Shown here piece after piece: positions 1 through 7,959 of a stretch of DNA of 64,000 nt. The notes under the pieces are model-generated. The model was given only the letters and a program-made list of their open reading frames with translations, was not told where the DNA came from and did not search any database. A program made the translations under genes and the position numbers. Source of the stretch: Catenulispora yoronensis (GTDB taxonomy: Bacteria > Actinomycetota > Actinomycetes > Streptomycetales > Catenulisporaceae). Numbering within the stretch: the stretch's first letter is position 1; every line of letters begins with the position of its first letter. Where the stretch lies: NCBI RefSeq assembly GCF_039531695.1, contig NZ_BAAAQN010000068.1, forward strand, positions 1 through 64,000, written 5' to 3'.

Positions 1-142
1 CTTTCCGTCGCATCGTCGCCTGAAGGAATCACACCGCCCAGGCGGTATCAAGGCGACCCTTTGGGTGCCGTGCCCTGGCTGATGCGAGCCTTGACACCGC
101 CTGGGCGGCGCGATTGGCTACGCCCGCCGAAGCGACGGAAAG
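1..142. repeat. Long imperfect inverted repeat at window edge
   Basis: The outer arms match exactly (1-11, CTTTCCGTCGC, and 132-142). The inner arms match at 20 of 21 positions (34-54 and 88-108; core CCGCCCAGGCGGT). The sequences between the arms are only loosely complementary. The whole could fold into a long hairpin, or be a small MITE-like element. It may extend left of the window, so its true boundary cannot be seen. No ORF inside it looks real. Confidence 0.6.
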
Positions 143-180
143 ACCGGAACCGAAGACCTAACTTTGGCAAAAAGCGAGGC

Positions 181-436
181 GACCAGTCGCGATGACCACC
201 GGTTTTGCTGGCCGCCGCCGGTTGTGGAGGTGGCGAGGCGGTTGGTCGTGATGCTGGCCGATTCTGTTGGCCGCTGCCGGTTGAGGTGGTGGCGAGGCGG
301 TTGGTCGTGATGCTGACCGGTCCTGCTGACCGCCGCCGGTTGAGGTGGTGGCGAGGCACCCGGTTGCGATGCCGATCAGTTCTGTTGGCCGCTGCCGGTT
401 GCGATGGCCGATCGGTTCTGTTGGCCGCCGCCGCAG
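181..436. repeat. 59-bp tandem repeat array
   Basis: Units begin with TGyTGrCCGCyGCCGGTTG at 206, 265, 324 and 383, an exact period of 59 bp. A shortened copy starts at 419 after only 36 bp, and a degenerate partial unit precedes 206. The array lies just downstream of the MazG/Nudix gene, which is transcribed towards it. Reading frames that cross it are repeat translations and are not called as genes. Together with the inverted repeat it fills the gene-free stretch 1-455. Confidence 0.75.
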
Positions 437-455
437 TGCTCGCGCGGTCGCTGCC

Positions 456-1286
456 TCAATCCCGCAGCTGCCCCTGCTCCAAGTCCCGGAAGCTCTCCGT
501 GCCGTCGCGCACCGCCAGCAGTCGCACCAGCCGCTCGAAGGTGTGTGGTTCCAGTCGTTCCCTCGCGCCGTCCAGGTCGAAGAATCCGTGGTCGAAGATT
601 TCTCCCGGTTGCAGGCTGATCTGGGCGGTTTGCTCGTCGGTCAGGGTGCCGCCGTCGAACACGTACTGCACCAGTGGGGGGCGGGCGTCGTTGCGGGGGC
701 GCCAGTCGAGCATCAGGAGGGTGCCCGGGTTGATGTCGAGGCCGATCTCTTCGAGGGTTTCGCGGCGGGCGGCTTGGGCGGGGTATTCGTCTGCCTCTAG
801 GCCGCCGCCGGGGAGGTTCCACAGGGTGGTGCTTCCGTGTGTTTGGTGGACCAGGAGGGTGCGGTTGGTTTTGTCGGTGAGGAGGAGGGAGGCGCTGGCC
901 ACTACCTTGGGGAGGGAGGCTGCCCAGGCTGCGTGGTCGGGGCCGGTGCCGAGGGGGGACAGGGGTGGGGCGCCGGCGGTCAGGGAGCGGGTGTAGAGCT
1001 TGCCGACGTGTTCGTTGAGGGTCTCTTCGGGGTTGTCGACCAGGGTGGCGAGGGCTACGGCGGCTGTCACCATGACGTCGCAGAGTTCTGCTGCGAGGTC
1101 GGTGGTGGTGTGGGTGATGCCTTTGCGGGGGTTCTGGCCGGTGAGGCCGATCAGGGCGGCGGCTGCTTCGCCTACTTCTTCGGTGAGTTTCAGGACGCGG
1201 AGGGGTAGGGCTTGGGCCGGGTCAGTGTGGTGGTCCAGCCAGGTCTTCTGTTGGGTGATCACCTGCCACAGCAGGGTGGAGTCCAT
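456..1286 (-). CDS. MazG-like / Nudix hydrolase fusion protein
   Basis: A 276-residue protein with two nucleotide-cleaning domains. Residues about 1-110 resemble the all-alpha MazG/dUTPase-like NTP pyrophosphohydrolases, with the acidic helix KLTEEVGEAAAALIG near residue 33. Residues about 125-260 form a Nudix domain with a complete Nudix box (GGGLEADE, then RETLEEIGL). Both families hydrolyse nucleoside triphosphates or related diphosphate compounds; the substrate cannot be read from sequence. The ATG at 1286 has GAAGGG about 8 nt upstream. The start lies inside the end of the rhomboid gene (65-nt overlap, different frame), so the two are probably co-transcribed. Joining a house-cleaning pyrophosphatase to a Nudix domain is the notable point. 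Confidence 0.88.
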   Translation of the reverse strand: MDSTLLWQVITQQKTWLDHHTDPAQALPLRVLKLTEEVGEAAAALIGLTGQNPRKGITHTTTDLAAELCDVMVTAAVALATLVDNPEETLNEHVGKLYTRSLTAGAPPLSPLGTGPDHAAWAASLPKVVASASLLLTDKTNRTLLVHQTHGSTTLWNLPGGGLEADEYPAQAARRETLEEIGLDINPGTLLMLDWRPRNDARPPLVQYVFDGGTLTDEQTAQISLQPGEIFDHGFFDLDGARERLEPHTFERLVRLLAVRDGTESFRDLEQGQLRD

Positions 1287-2235
1287 GGGGCTGGCCCTTC
1301 GTCGCGCGGGGTTGGGCGTCGTCGGTGTGGCGGGTGGTGGTGTGGTAGGCCGTGGCGCCGATCAGGAGGGCCAGTATCGCGGCCAGGCCGGCGGTTTGGA
1401 GGGCGGCTTGGCGGGGGCGGGGGGCGTGGGCGATGACCAGGGCGGCGGCGACGCCGGTGAGGAGGCCGCCGAGGTGGCCCTGCCAGGAGGTGGCTTTGGC
1501 GGACAGGACCAGCCAGACGATGGCTATCACCAGTTGGCGTTGGGCGCCCAGGGGGTCGAAGTGGAGGCGGCGGCTCAGGACGAAGTAGGCGCCGATCAGG
1601 CCGAAGATGGCTCCGGAGGCGCCGACGGTGTGGAGGTAGGGCTCGGTCAGGTAGTAGCACATGACCGAGGAGCCCACGGCGGAGATCAGGTAGACGGCCA
1701 GGAAGCGGACGCGGCCGATGTGCTGTTCCAGGACGACGCCGAACATCCACAGGGACAGCATGTTGAACAGGATGTGGGTCGGGCCGAAGGGCGGGTCGGA
1801 GGGCAGCAGGTGGACGAAGCTCGAGGTGATCAGGCGGTACCACTCGCCGTTGGCCACGCCGATCGCGTGGAAGCCGGGCGGGGCGGCCATCGGTTGGTAG
1901 AGGGCGTCGTTCGGGCCGGTCAGGGCGTCGGAGAGCATCGCCAGGCGGTCGGAGACCGAGTGGTGGAGGAGCTCGGCGGCGTAGACGGCGAAGTTCAGGA
2001 CGATCAGGCCGATGGTGGCCACCGGGGTGGTGGTGCCGGCGGCGGCGCCGAAGACCGTGCGGGCCTGGCGGACGTCCTTGTTGCCGGAGCGGACGCAGTC
2101 AGGGCACTGAAACCCCACGGCGGCGCTGCGCATGCAGTCCGGGCAGATGTAGCGGTCGCACCGGGTGCACCGGATGTGGCTCTCCCGGCGGTCGTGGCGG
2201 TAGCAGGTGGTGACCGGGGCGTCGGAGACGGTCAT
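1222..2235 (-). CDS. Rhomboid family intramembrane serine protease with N-terminal zinc finger
   Basis: A 337-residue membrane protein. Residues 11-47 carry four Cys pairs and His (CTRC, CPDC, CPDC) typical of a B-box-like zinc finger. Several transmembrane helices follow. Catalytic features are present: GASG with Ser207, His254 in the later GHLGG helix, and His154/Asn158 in HILFN for the oxyanion site. Rhomboids cleave transmembrane helices within the membrane; the substrate is unknown. The C-terminal 35 residues are hydrophilic and overlap the start of the MazG/Nudix gene. The ATG at 2235 has GAAGGA about 11 nt upstream. Confidence 0.93.
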   Translation of the reverse strand: MTVSDAPVTTCYRHDRRESHIRCTRCDRYICPDCMRSAAVGFQCPDCVRSGNKDVRQARTVFGAAAGTTTPVATIGLIVLNFAVYAAELLHHSVSDRLAMLSDALTGPNDALYQPMAAPPGFHAIGVANGEWYRLITSSFVHLLPSDPPFGPTHILFNMLSLWMFGVVLEQHIGRVRFLAVYLISAVGSSVMCYYLTEPYLHTVGASGAIFGLIGAYFVLSRRLHFDPLGAQRQLVIAIVWLVLSAKATSWQGHLGGLLTGVAAALVIAHAPRPRQAALQTAGLAAILALLIGATAYHTTTRHTDDAQPRATKGQPHGLHPAVAGDHPTEDLAGPPH

Positions 2236-2363
2236 CGGCTGGGGTTTCCTTCACGCGGATGCAGCGGACGGCGCAATGGGACGGCACACCATATCGCGTG
2301 GTTCCGGGCCTGCCTACGCCGGTCGGCGCGGGTCCCGGGACGCGCCCCGGGCCGGGCCGCCGT

Positions 2364-3116
2364 ATGCTGAGCCGACTCCACCGTGATCATGCGAAAGCGA
2401 CGCCCGTGCGCCATTCCCGCTGGCTCGACCGCCTCACCGCCGCCGCCGTGCGCGGCGTGTGGGACTGGGCCCGTGTGCGCGGCCGGATCACGTCGAGCAA
2501 CCCCGGCCGCTACCGGTTCGCCCACCTCGGGCCCGGCGCCGCGCTGTCCTTCCCGCTTGGCGCGCTCTACAACGAGCGGTACATGGCCATCGGGGAGGGC
2601 ACCCTGGTCGGCGAGGGGGTGAGCCTGGCCGTGGGCTGGCCGGGGGAGGACTTCGGCGAGGACATCGTGATCCGGATCGGCCGGGGCTGCTCCATCGGCC
2701 GGGGCAGCCACATCGTGGCGCATCTGCGGATCGACATCGGCGACGACGTCTTCTTCGGCCCGTACGTCTACGTCACCGACCAGAACCACGGCTACACCGC
2801 GCTGGACACCCCGATCGGGCGCCAGGACGCCGAGGACAAGGCCGTCACCATCGGCGACGGGTGCTGGCTCGGCGTCGGGTCGGTGATCCTGCCCGGGACC
2901 ACGCTGGGCCGCAACGTCGCGGTCGCGGCCGGCGCGGTGGTGCGCGGCTCGTTCCCGGACCACTGCCTGATCGGCGGGGTACCGGCCCGGATCCTGCGCC
3001 GCCACCACGTCGACGACGGCTGGCATGCGGGTGACGTCTGGCCCGCGGGGGAACCGGGGTGGCCCCGGGCGGGCGACCCGGGGGGCGCCGCCGGTCATGG
3101 GGTGTCGTCGCTGTAG
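2364..3116 (+). CDS. Acyltransferase, left-handed beta-helix (hexapeptide) family
   Basis: About 250 residues from the chosen ATG. The frame stays open back to 2259, but that upstream part is Gly/Pro/Arg-rich and looks untranslated; a GTG near 2406 is also possible. The second half has hexapeptide turns (IGRGCSIGRGSHI, IGDDVFFGPYVYV, IGDGCWLGVGSVI, LGRNVAVAAGAVV). The DQNHGY segment is typical of sugar or lipid O-acetyltransferases of the WcaF/maltose-acetyltransferase type, whose His is catalytic. Likely role is acetylation of a cell-surface sugar, but the acceptor is unknown. It is divergent from the rhomboid gene and its 3' end overlaps the convergent GPP34 gene by 22 nt. Confidence 0.85.
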   Translation: MLSRLHRDHAKATPVRHSRWLDRLTAAAVRGVWDWARVRGRITSSNPGRYRFAHLGPGAALSFPLGALYNERYMAIGEGTLVGEGVSLAVGWPGEDFGEDIVIRIGRGCSIGRGSHIVAHLRIDIGDDVFFGPYVYVTDQNHGYTALDTPIGRQDAEDKAVTIGDGCWLGVGSVILPGTTLGRNVAVAAGAVVRGSFPDHCLIGGVPARILRRHHVDDGWHAGDVWPAGEPGWPRAGDPGGAAGHGVSSL

Positions 3117-3856
3117 GACGCGGCCTGGGCCATGTCCAGGTCCCGCGAGGACTCGAAGGCGAGCTTCAGCCCCTGCTCTCTGGGCAGTGCCCGGGCCAGG
3201 ATCCGCGCGAACCGCTCGGAGTCGACGGCCGCGGTCAGCGCGGCGCGCTTCTTGCGGCCGCGCAGGCCCGGGTAGAGGACGTCGCCCAGGCCCAGGCAGG
3301 CGGCGATCGCGGCCAGGTCCCGGTCCGGCGGGTCGGCCTTGGCGCCGGTGCGGACCCGGTCGACGCGGGCCCGGGCGGCGGCCGCGGCCTCGGGGTCGAG
3401 CAGCTCGAACCGTCCGTAGCGGGCCGCCGGCTGCTTCGGCTTCTCCCAGTCGATCGTTCCGCGTTCTTTGAGAGCTTTGAGATAGAAGTGCATCGTCGGA
3501 TCGAGCCACTGCTTGACGCACAGCGCCGGGTGCGGCCGCTCGCCCTCCTCGGTGACCCGCTCCACGCGCCGCCAGACGGCTTCGAGCACCGGGTTCCCGG
3601 TCGGCGGCTCGCCGTTCAGGACCGGGGTCACACCCCAGCGGCCGTCCAGCTGCCGCAGCGTGATGAGGCCCTGTCTCAGCAGCTCGGAGAGTACGGCCGC
3701 GTTCAGTCCGTACTGCAGGATCCGCGAATTGCGGATGACTCCCTTGTCCGCGTCCAGCGCGATCAGAATGAGCTGTTCCCCCTGTGTCAGCACGCTTTGA
3801 CGATAGCCGCGGCCGCTGCCGTCGCGCATGCGGATAGTGAGCGTGCCGCCACGCAT
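3095..3856 (-). CDS. GPP34 (GOLPH3/Vps74-like) family phosphoprotein
   Basis: 253 residues from ATG 3856; an alternative start is ATG 3829 (MRDGSGRGYRQ). The N-terminal segment LTQGEQLILIALDADKG followed by a Leu-rich helix (NAAVLSELLRQGLITL) is the GPP34 signature. Eukaryotic members bind phosphatidylinositol-4-phosphate at the Golgi. Bacterial members are common in actinomycetes and have no settled function. It lies 20 nt downstream of the DeoR/LacI-type regulator on the same strand, so the two are probably co-transcribed. Its 3' end overlaps the acyltransferase gene tail to tail. Confidence 0.85.
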   Translation of the reverse strand: MRGGTLTIRMRDGSGRGYRQSVLTQGEQLILIALDADKGVIRNSRILQYGLNAAVLSELLRQGLITLRQLDGRWGVTPVLNGEPPTGNPVLEAVWRRVERVTEEGERPHPALCVKQWLDPTMHFYLKALKERGTIDWEKPKQPAARYGRFELLDPEAAAAARARVDRVRTGAKADPPDRDLAAIAACLGLGDVLYPGLRGRKKRAALTAAVDSERFARILARALPREQGLKLAFESSRDLDMAQAASYSDDTP

Positions 3857-3876
3857 GACGCCTGCGCGCCAGCCGC

Positions 3877-4956
3877 CTACAGGGTGCGCGCCACCCCGGT
3901 GGATTCCCGCACGATCAGCCGCGGCGAGACGTCCACATGCCGGGCCGGGGCCGCGGGGTCGCGCACCAGGTCCAGCAGCGTGCGCACGGCGATCTCCCCG
4001 ACCGCCTCCTTCGGCGGCGACACCGCGGTCAGCGCCGGCCGGGTCAGGGCCGAGAACTCGTCGTCGTAGGCGACGATCGACATCTCGCGCGGCACGGCGA
4101 ACCGGTTGGCGAAGCCGTTCTGCAGCAGCGCCAGCGCGTCCTCGTCGGAGTGCACCAGCAGGGCCGTCGCCTCGGCCGCGCGCAGCCGGCCGGCCAGGTC
4201 GTCGATCTGCTCCGGGCCCCAGGTCGGCCAGCCGGGCAGATCGGTGCCGACCACTCGCGGGCAGTCGGTCAGCGCCAGCGCCTCGGCGGCCTGCTCGAAC
4301 CCGCTCAGGACGCTGCGCGAGGTCGGCGTCTCGCCGCGGGCGAACACGGCGATCCGCCGGTGCCCGAGCTCGTGCAGGTGCCGGACCGCCAGGCCCGCCC
4401 CGGTCTCGTGGTCGGTGCGCACCCAGGAGGTCGCGGTGGCCGCCGGGCCGTGCGAGCGCCGCTCCACCAGGACCGCGGGCACCCCCAGCGCCCCGGCCCA
4501 CTCCACCTCGTCGGTGGGGGCCAGCAACAGCGCCTGCGCGCCGGAGTCGACCAGCCCCATGGCCAGCGACAGGTCCTGGCCGGACTGGTAGTCCGACACC
4601 GCGACCAGCAGCCGGCCCTCGGGCTCCCGTTCGCGCAGCACCCGGCGGACGCCGTCGACCACGCGGTTGAAGTAGTAGGAGGACTTGGGGATCAGCGCGC
4701 CGATCACCGGCAGCTCGGTGTCCTCGCCGGGGTCGCGGCCGTGTCCGGTCCCGCGTCCGGCCGCCGGTTCGGTGCCGGGCGGGAGCACCGCGCCGCCGTG
4801 CACCTTCTCCAGCTGCCCGGAGCGGGCCAGCTGGTCCAGGTCGCGCCGCACCGTCACGTCGGAGACGCCGAGGATGCCGACCAGTTCGGCGACCTGCACG
4901 GACCCGCGTTCGCGCGCCAGCCGCAGGATCAACGCATGCCGTCGTGCGGCGAGCAA
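3877..4956 (-). CDS. Hybrid transcriptional regulator: DeoR-type HTH with LacI/GalR-type sugar-binding domain
   Basis: 359 residues. Residues 5-60 form a DeoR-family winged HTH (VAELVGILGVSDVTVRRDLD, then LEKVHGGAVLPPG). Residues about 80-355 resemble periplasmic-binding-protein domains of LacI/GalR regulators (IGALIPKSSYYFNRVVDGV, later VHSDEDALALLQNGF and MSIVAYDDEF). Such hybrids sense sugars and usually repress a nearby uptake operon. The obvious candidate target is the divergent dehydrogenase and sugar ABC operon starting at 5362. The effector is unknown. Confidence 0.9.
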   Translation of the reverse strand: MLAARRHALILRLARERGSVQVAELVGILGVSDVTVRRDLDQLARSGQLEKVHGGAVLPPGTEPAAGRGTGHGRDPGEDTELPVIGALIPKSSYYFNRVVDGVRRVLREREPEGRLLVAVSDYQSGQDLSLAMGLVDSGAQALLLAPTDEVEWAGALGVPAVLVERRSHGPAATATSWVRTDHETGAGLAVRHLHELGHRRIAVFARGETPTSRSVLSGFEQAAEALALTDCPRVVGTDLPGWPTWGPEQIDDLAGRLRAAEATALLVHSDEDALALLQNGFANRFAVPREMSIVAYDDEFSALTRPALTAVSPPKEAVGEIAVRTLLDLVRDPAAPARHVDVSPRLIVRESTGVARTL

Positions 4957-5361
4957 CGATCCACCTCCTCGCGGGTCGCATCAGCCCCGTGCGCCCCGGC
5001 GGGGCGCGAGCGTGAGCGAAAGCTATCAGTCAGAACCGTTCACAGCATCGGGCCTCGGAGGGATCACGGCAAGCCGTGGTTTCGATTTTGTTTGATTCTC
5101 ATCGATTCTCATCGAACCTATCGACTTCCGGTTACCTGGTTCTGACACTGGTCACCGTTGTTCGAAAGCTGAGCGATACCGATCGCCGACCGCTGTCGGC
5201 CGACCCTGGCCGAACTCTGACCAGGACCCGACTCTGACCGAGCGCTGACCAAGCTCTGACCAAGACCCGATCAGGACCTGACCAGGACCTGACCGAATCC
5301 GATCCACCCCGACCTGTCCGGCGCGTCCGGCCGGGTCCCGGCGAGAGGCCCCGTCCAGCCC
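4957..5361. promoter_or_regulatory. Divergent intergenic region with 10-bp direct repeat and degenerate GACC repeats
   Basis: This 405-bp space separates the sugar regulator from the 2-hydroxyacid dehydrogenase. An AT-richer part holds a perfect head-to-tail repeat GATTCTCATC at 5094-5103 and 5104-5113, one helical turn apart, which makes it a good operator candidate. From about 5219 to 5300 an imperfect 11-12-bp motif related to CTGACCAGGACC recurs about eight times. No gene was found here. Confidence 0.5.
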
Positions 5362-6387
5362 ATGTCCCGTCCCGTCGTCGCCGTGGCTCTACGGCCCGCG
5401 CTGCGTCCGCACCTGTTCGACGCGGCCGCCGAGGCGCGCCTGGCGGCGCTGTCCGTGCCGGCCGGCGGCGACCCGGCGCTGGTGGTCACCGACTTCGCCG
5501 CGCCGCCGGCGGCCGCGGCGCTGGCCGAGGCCGAGGTCCTGGTCACCGGCTGGGACTGTCCGCCGCTGGACGCCGCCGCGCTGGCCCGGATGCCCCGGCT
5601 GGCCGCCGTGCTGCACTCCGGCGGCAGCGTCAAGCACCACGTCACCGACGCGGTGTGGGAGCGCGGCCTGGCCGTCTCCTCGGCGGTGGCGGACAACGCC
5701 GTGCCGGTCGCGGAGTACACGCTGGCGATGGTCATCACCGCCGCCAAGCGCCTGCCGGAGATGGAGCGCGCCTACCGGGCGCGGCGCGACGGCCGGGACT
5801 GGCAGTACTGGTCGGAGGCGTTCGGCCCGGTCGGCAACCACCGCCGGGTGGTCGGCGTCGTCGGGCTGTCCCGGGTCGGCCGCCGGGTCGTGGAGCTGCT
5901 GCGGATCCTGGACGCCACCGTCCTGGTCCACGACCCCTACGTCCCCGAGACCGCGATCCGCCTGCTCGGGGCGGTGCCGACCGGGCTCGACGAACTGGTG
6001 GCGGCCGCCGACGTGGTCACCCTGCACGCGCCGAGCACCCCGGAGACCCGGTACCAGATGGACCGCCGGCGGCTGGCCCTGATGCGGGACGGCAGCACCC
6101 TGATCAACACCGCGCGCGGCGCCCTGGTGGACACCGCGGCCCTGGCCGACGAACTGCGGTCCGGACGCTTGTACGCGGTGGTCGACGTGACCGACCCGGA
6201 CCCGCTGCCGGCCGGCTCGGAGCTGTTCGACCTGCCCCACCTCACCCTGACCCCGCACGTCGCCGGCTCGATCGGCGGCGAGCTGCGGCGGTTGGGCGGC
6301 TTCGTGCTCGACGAGCTCCAGCGCTGGTCCGACGGCGCGGAACTGCTGGGCCGGGTGCTTCCGGAGACCCTGCCGTCCATTGCGTGA
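5362..6387 (+). CDS. D-isomer-specific 2-hydroxyacid dehydrogenase, NAD-dependent
   Basis: 341 residues. The Rossmann nucleotide-binding turn is VVGLSRVGRRVVE (about 167-179), with the usual middle Gly replaced by Ser-Arg. The substrate Arg is in INTARGALVD (Arg252) and the catalytic His in LTPHVAG (His299). The acidic residue normally seen in a DVFExEPL motif falls in DVTDPDPL. The family interconverts 2-keto and D-2-hydroxy acids. Position between a sugar-type regulator and a sugar ABC transporter suggests a role in catabolism of a sugar acid. Confidence 0.9.
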   Translation: MSRPVVAVALRPALRPHLFDAAAEARLAALSVPAGGDPALVVTDFAAPPAAAALAEAEVLVTGWDCPPLDAAALARMPRLAAVLHSGGSVKHHVTDAVWERGLAVSSAVADNAVPVAEYTLAMVITAAKRLPEMERAYRARRDGRDWQYWSEAFGPVGNHRRVVGVVGLSRVGRRVVELLRILDATVLVHDPYVPETAIRLLGAVPTGLDELVAAADVVTLHAPSTPETRYQMDRRRLALMRDGSTLINTARGALVDTAALADELRSGRLYAVVDVTDPDPLPAGSELFDLPHLTLTPHVAGSIGGELRRLGGFVLDELQRWSDGAELLGRVLPETLPSIA

Positions 6388-6450
6388 CAGCTACCTGACA
6401 TACTCCGTCGCCGAGCGACTGTGACGCTTGATGACCGGATGGCGATCGGA

Positions 6451-6470
6451 TCCGACCGGATCCGGTCGGA
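6451..6470. promoter_or_regulatory. Perfect 20-bp palindrome upstream of sugar ABC operon
   Basis: TCCGACCGGATCCGGTCGGA is its own reverse complement. It sits about 65 bp past the dehydrogenase stop and about 140 bp before the solute-binding-protein gene. It could be an operator for the hybrid regulator at 3877-4956 or another dimeric repressor. No T-run follows, which argues against a terminator. Confidence 0.45.
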
Positions 6471-6477
6471 CCGGATC

Positions 6478-6537
6478 GACCGCCTGCCAGACCGCCTGCC
6501 AGACCGCCTGCCCGACCGCTTGCCCGACCGCCCCGCC
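6478..6537. repeat. 12-bp tandem repeat, five units
   Basis: Five 12-bp units related to GACCGCCTGCCA run from 6478, 6490, 6502, 6514 and 6526. The first two are identical and the later ones drift (CCC for CCA, CTT for CCT). The array lies between the palindrome at 6451 and the lipoprotein gene. Confidence 0.8.
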
Positions 6538-6612
6538 CGAGCCGGGTTCGCGCCCCCGCCGAGCCCCCCACTACAGTCACCCACCTTCTCCCCTTGAGAG
6601 AGCGAGTCCGAT

Positions 6613-7959
6613 ATGCAGACCAGCACGAACGCCTACCGCGCCGGCCTGATAGCCGCCGCGGTGGCCGTCGCCGCCGCCGGCCTGACCGCCTGCGGCAGCG
6701 CCGACAAGCCGGGCGGCTCGGCGTCGACCTCGGCGGCCGGCGCCGCGGCCCCGACCGGCATCGCGGACAAGGGCAGCAAGGAGTTCACCTACTGGTCGAT
6801 GTGGCAGCAGAACGAGCCGCAGGCCAAGGTGATCAAGAAGGCCGCGGACGACTTCACCGCCGCCACCGGCATCAAGGTGAACATCCAGTGGCAGGGCCGC
6901 GACGTGATCACCAAGCTCACCCCGACCCTGAAGACCGGCGCCGCCGCCGACCTGGTCGACCAGTCGGTGAACGCGCTCGGCGCGCTGGTCGCCAAGGACG
7001 CCACCTCCGACCTGTCCGGCCTCTACGCCACCAAGGTCACCGGCGAGGACAAGACCATCGGCGAGGTCATCCCGGACAGCTACAAGTCGTTCCTGAACGA
7101 CAAGAACGGCAAGCCGTTCATCGCGCCCTACGAGGTGTCCTCCGAGGGCCTGTGGTACGACGCCGCCAAGTTCCCCGACCTGGCCGCCAACCCGCCGAAG
7201 ACCTGGGGCGACCTGATCAAGCTGTTCGACGACGCCAAGGCCAAGGGCATGGCACCGGTCGCGGTGCCCGGCGACGACAAGTACTGGGTGCTGCTGACCC
7301 TCCAGCGCACGCTGGGCACCGACGGCCTGAAGAAGCTGGCCAGTGACAAGACCGGGGCCGCGTGGGACGACCCGAAGGTGCTCGCCGCCGCGCAGAAGGT
7401 GCAGGACCTGCGGGACAAGGGCTACTTCATCAAGGGCTACGAGTCCTCCAAGAGCATCGACGAGGAGGGCAACTGGGCCAAGGGCCAGGCCGCCTTCTAC
7501 CTGTCCGGCACCTGGGTGCCCTCGGAGGCGGCGCCGAACGCCACCCCCGGCTTCACATTCGACAGCATCCAGCTCCCGGCCCTGGACTCTGACAACACCG
7601 ACACCGGCATCAACTTCTTCGGCTTCGCGGTCCCCAAGACCGCCTCGCACTCCGACGCCGCCGAGAAGTTCATCTCCTTCTTCATGAAGAAGGAGGAGCT
7701 GTCCGGCATCGCCACCCAGGCGGTCAACCTCACCCCGCGCACCGACATCGACCCGCCGGCCCAGCTGGCCTCCATCAGCAAGGCGCTGACCGGCACCGTC
7801 TACGCCGACCAGGGGCACCTGTCCGTGGACTACGCGGACTGGACCAACAAGATGCTGAACCCGGAGATGATCCGCCTGGTCACCGGCCAGGACTCGGCGG
7901 CCAAGTTCGTCGCCAACGGCAAGCAGGGCACGGTCGACTACTGGAAGTCCGCGTCGTGA
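6613..7959 (+). CDS. ABC transporter sugar-binding lipoprotein (extracellular solute-binding family 1)
   Basis: 448 residues. A lipoprotein signal ends in the lipobox LTAC with Cys27, so the mature protein should be anchored outside the membrane. The EFTYWSMWQQNEPQ start and WQGRDVITKLTPTL segment fit family-1 carbohydrate-binding proteins. It captures sugars or oligosaccharides for the two permeases that follow; the stop overlaps the GTG of the first permease by 4 nt. No ATPase gene is in this operon, so a shared MsiK-type ATPase encoded elsewhere is likely, as is usual in actinomycetes. Confidence 0.95.
   Translation: MQTSTNAYRAGLIAAAVAVAAAGLTACGSADKPGGSASTSAAGAAAPTGIADKGSKEFTYWSMWQQNEPQAKVIKKAADDFTAATGIKVNIQWQGRDVITKLTPTLKTGAAADLVDQSVNALGALVAKDATSDLSGLYATKVTGEDKTIGEVIPDSYKSFLNDKNGKPFIAPYEVSSEGLWYDAAKFPDLAANPPKTWGDLIKLFDDAKAKGMAPVAVPGDDKYWVLLTLQRTLGTDGLKKLASDKTGAAWDDPKVLAAAQKVQDLRDKGYFIKGYESSKSIDEEGNWAKGQAAFYLSGTWVPSEAAPNATPGFTFDSIQLPALDSDNTDTGINFFGFAVPKTASHSDAAEKFISFFMKKEELSGIATQAVNLTPRTDIDPPAQLASISKALTGTVYADQGHLSVDYADWTNKMLNPEMIRLVTGQDSAAKFVANGKQGTVDYWKSAS

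Noticed and set aside
48..359. 103-codon minus-strand frame over the left repeats
   Set aside because: Composed mainly of translated 59-bp repeats and Arg-rich residues, with no ribosome site.
3857..4981. Extension of the GPP34 frame through the regulator gene
   Set aside because: The extra 375 codons are Arg/Gly-rich and overlap the regulator on the same strand in another frame, so they are a shadow.
6451..6470. Reading the 20-bp palindrome as a terminator for the dehydrogenase
   Set aside because: There is no loop-forming spacer and no T-tract, so an operator is the better reading.
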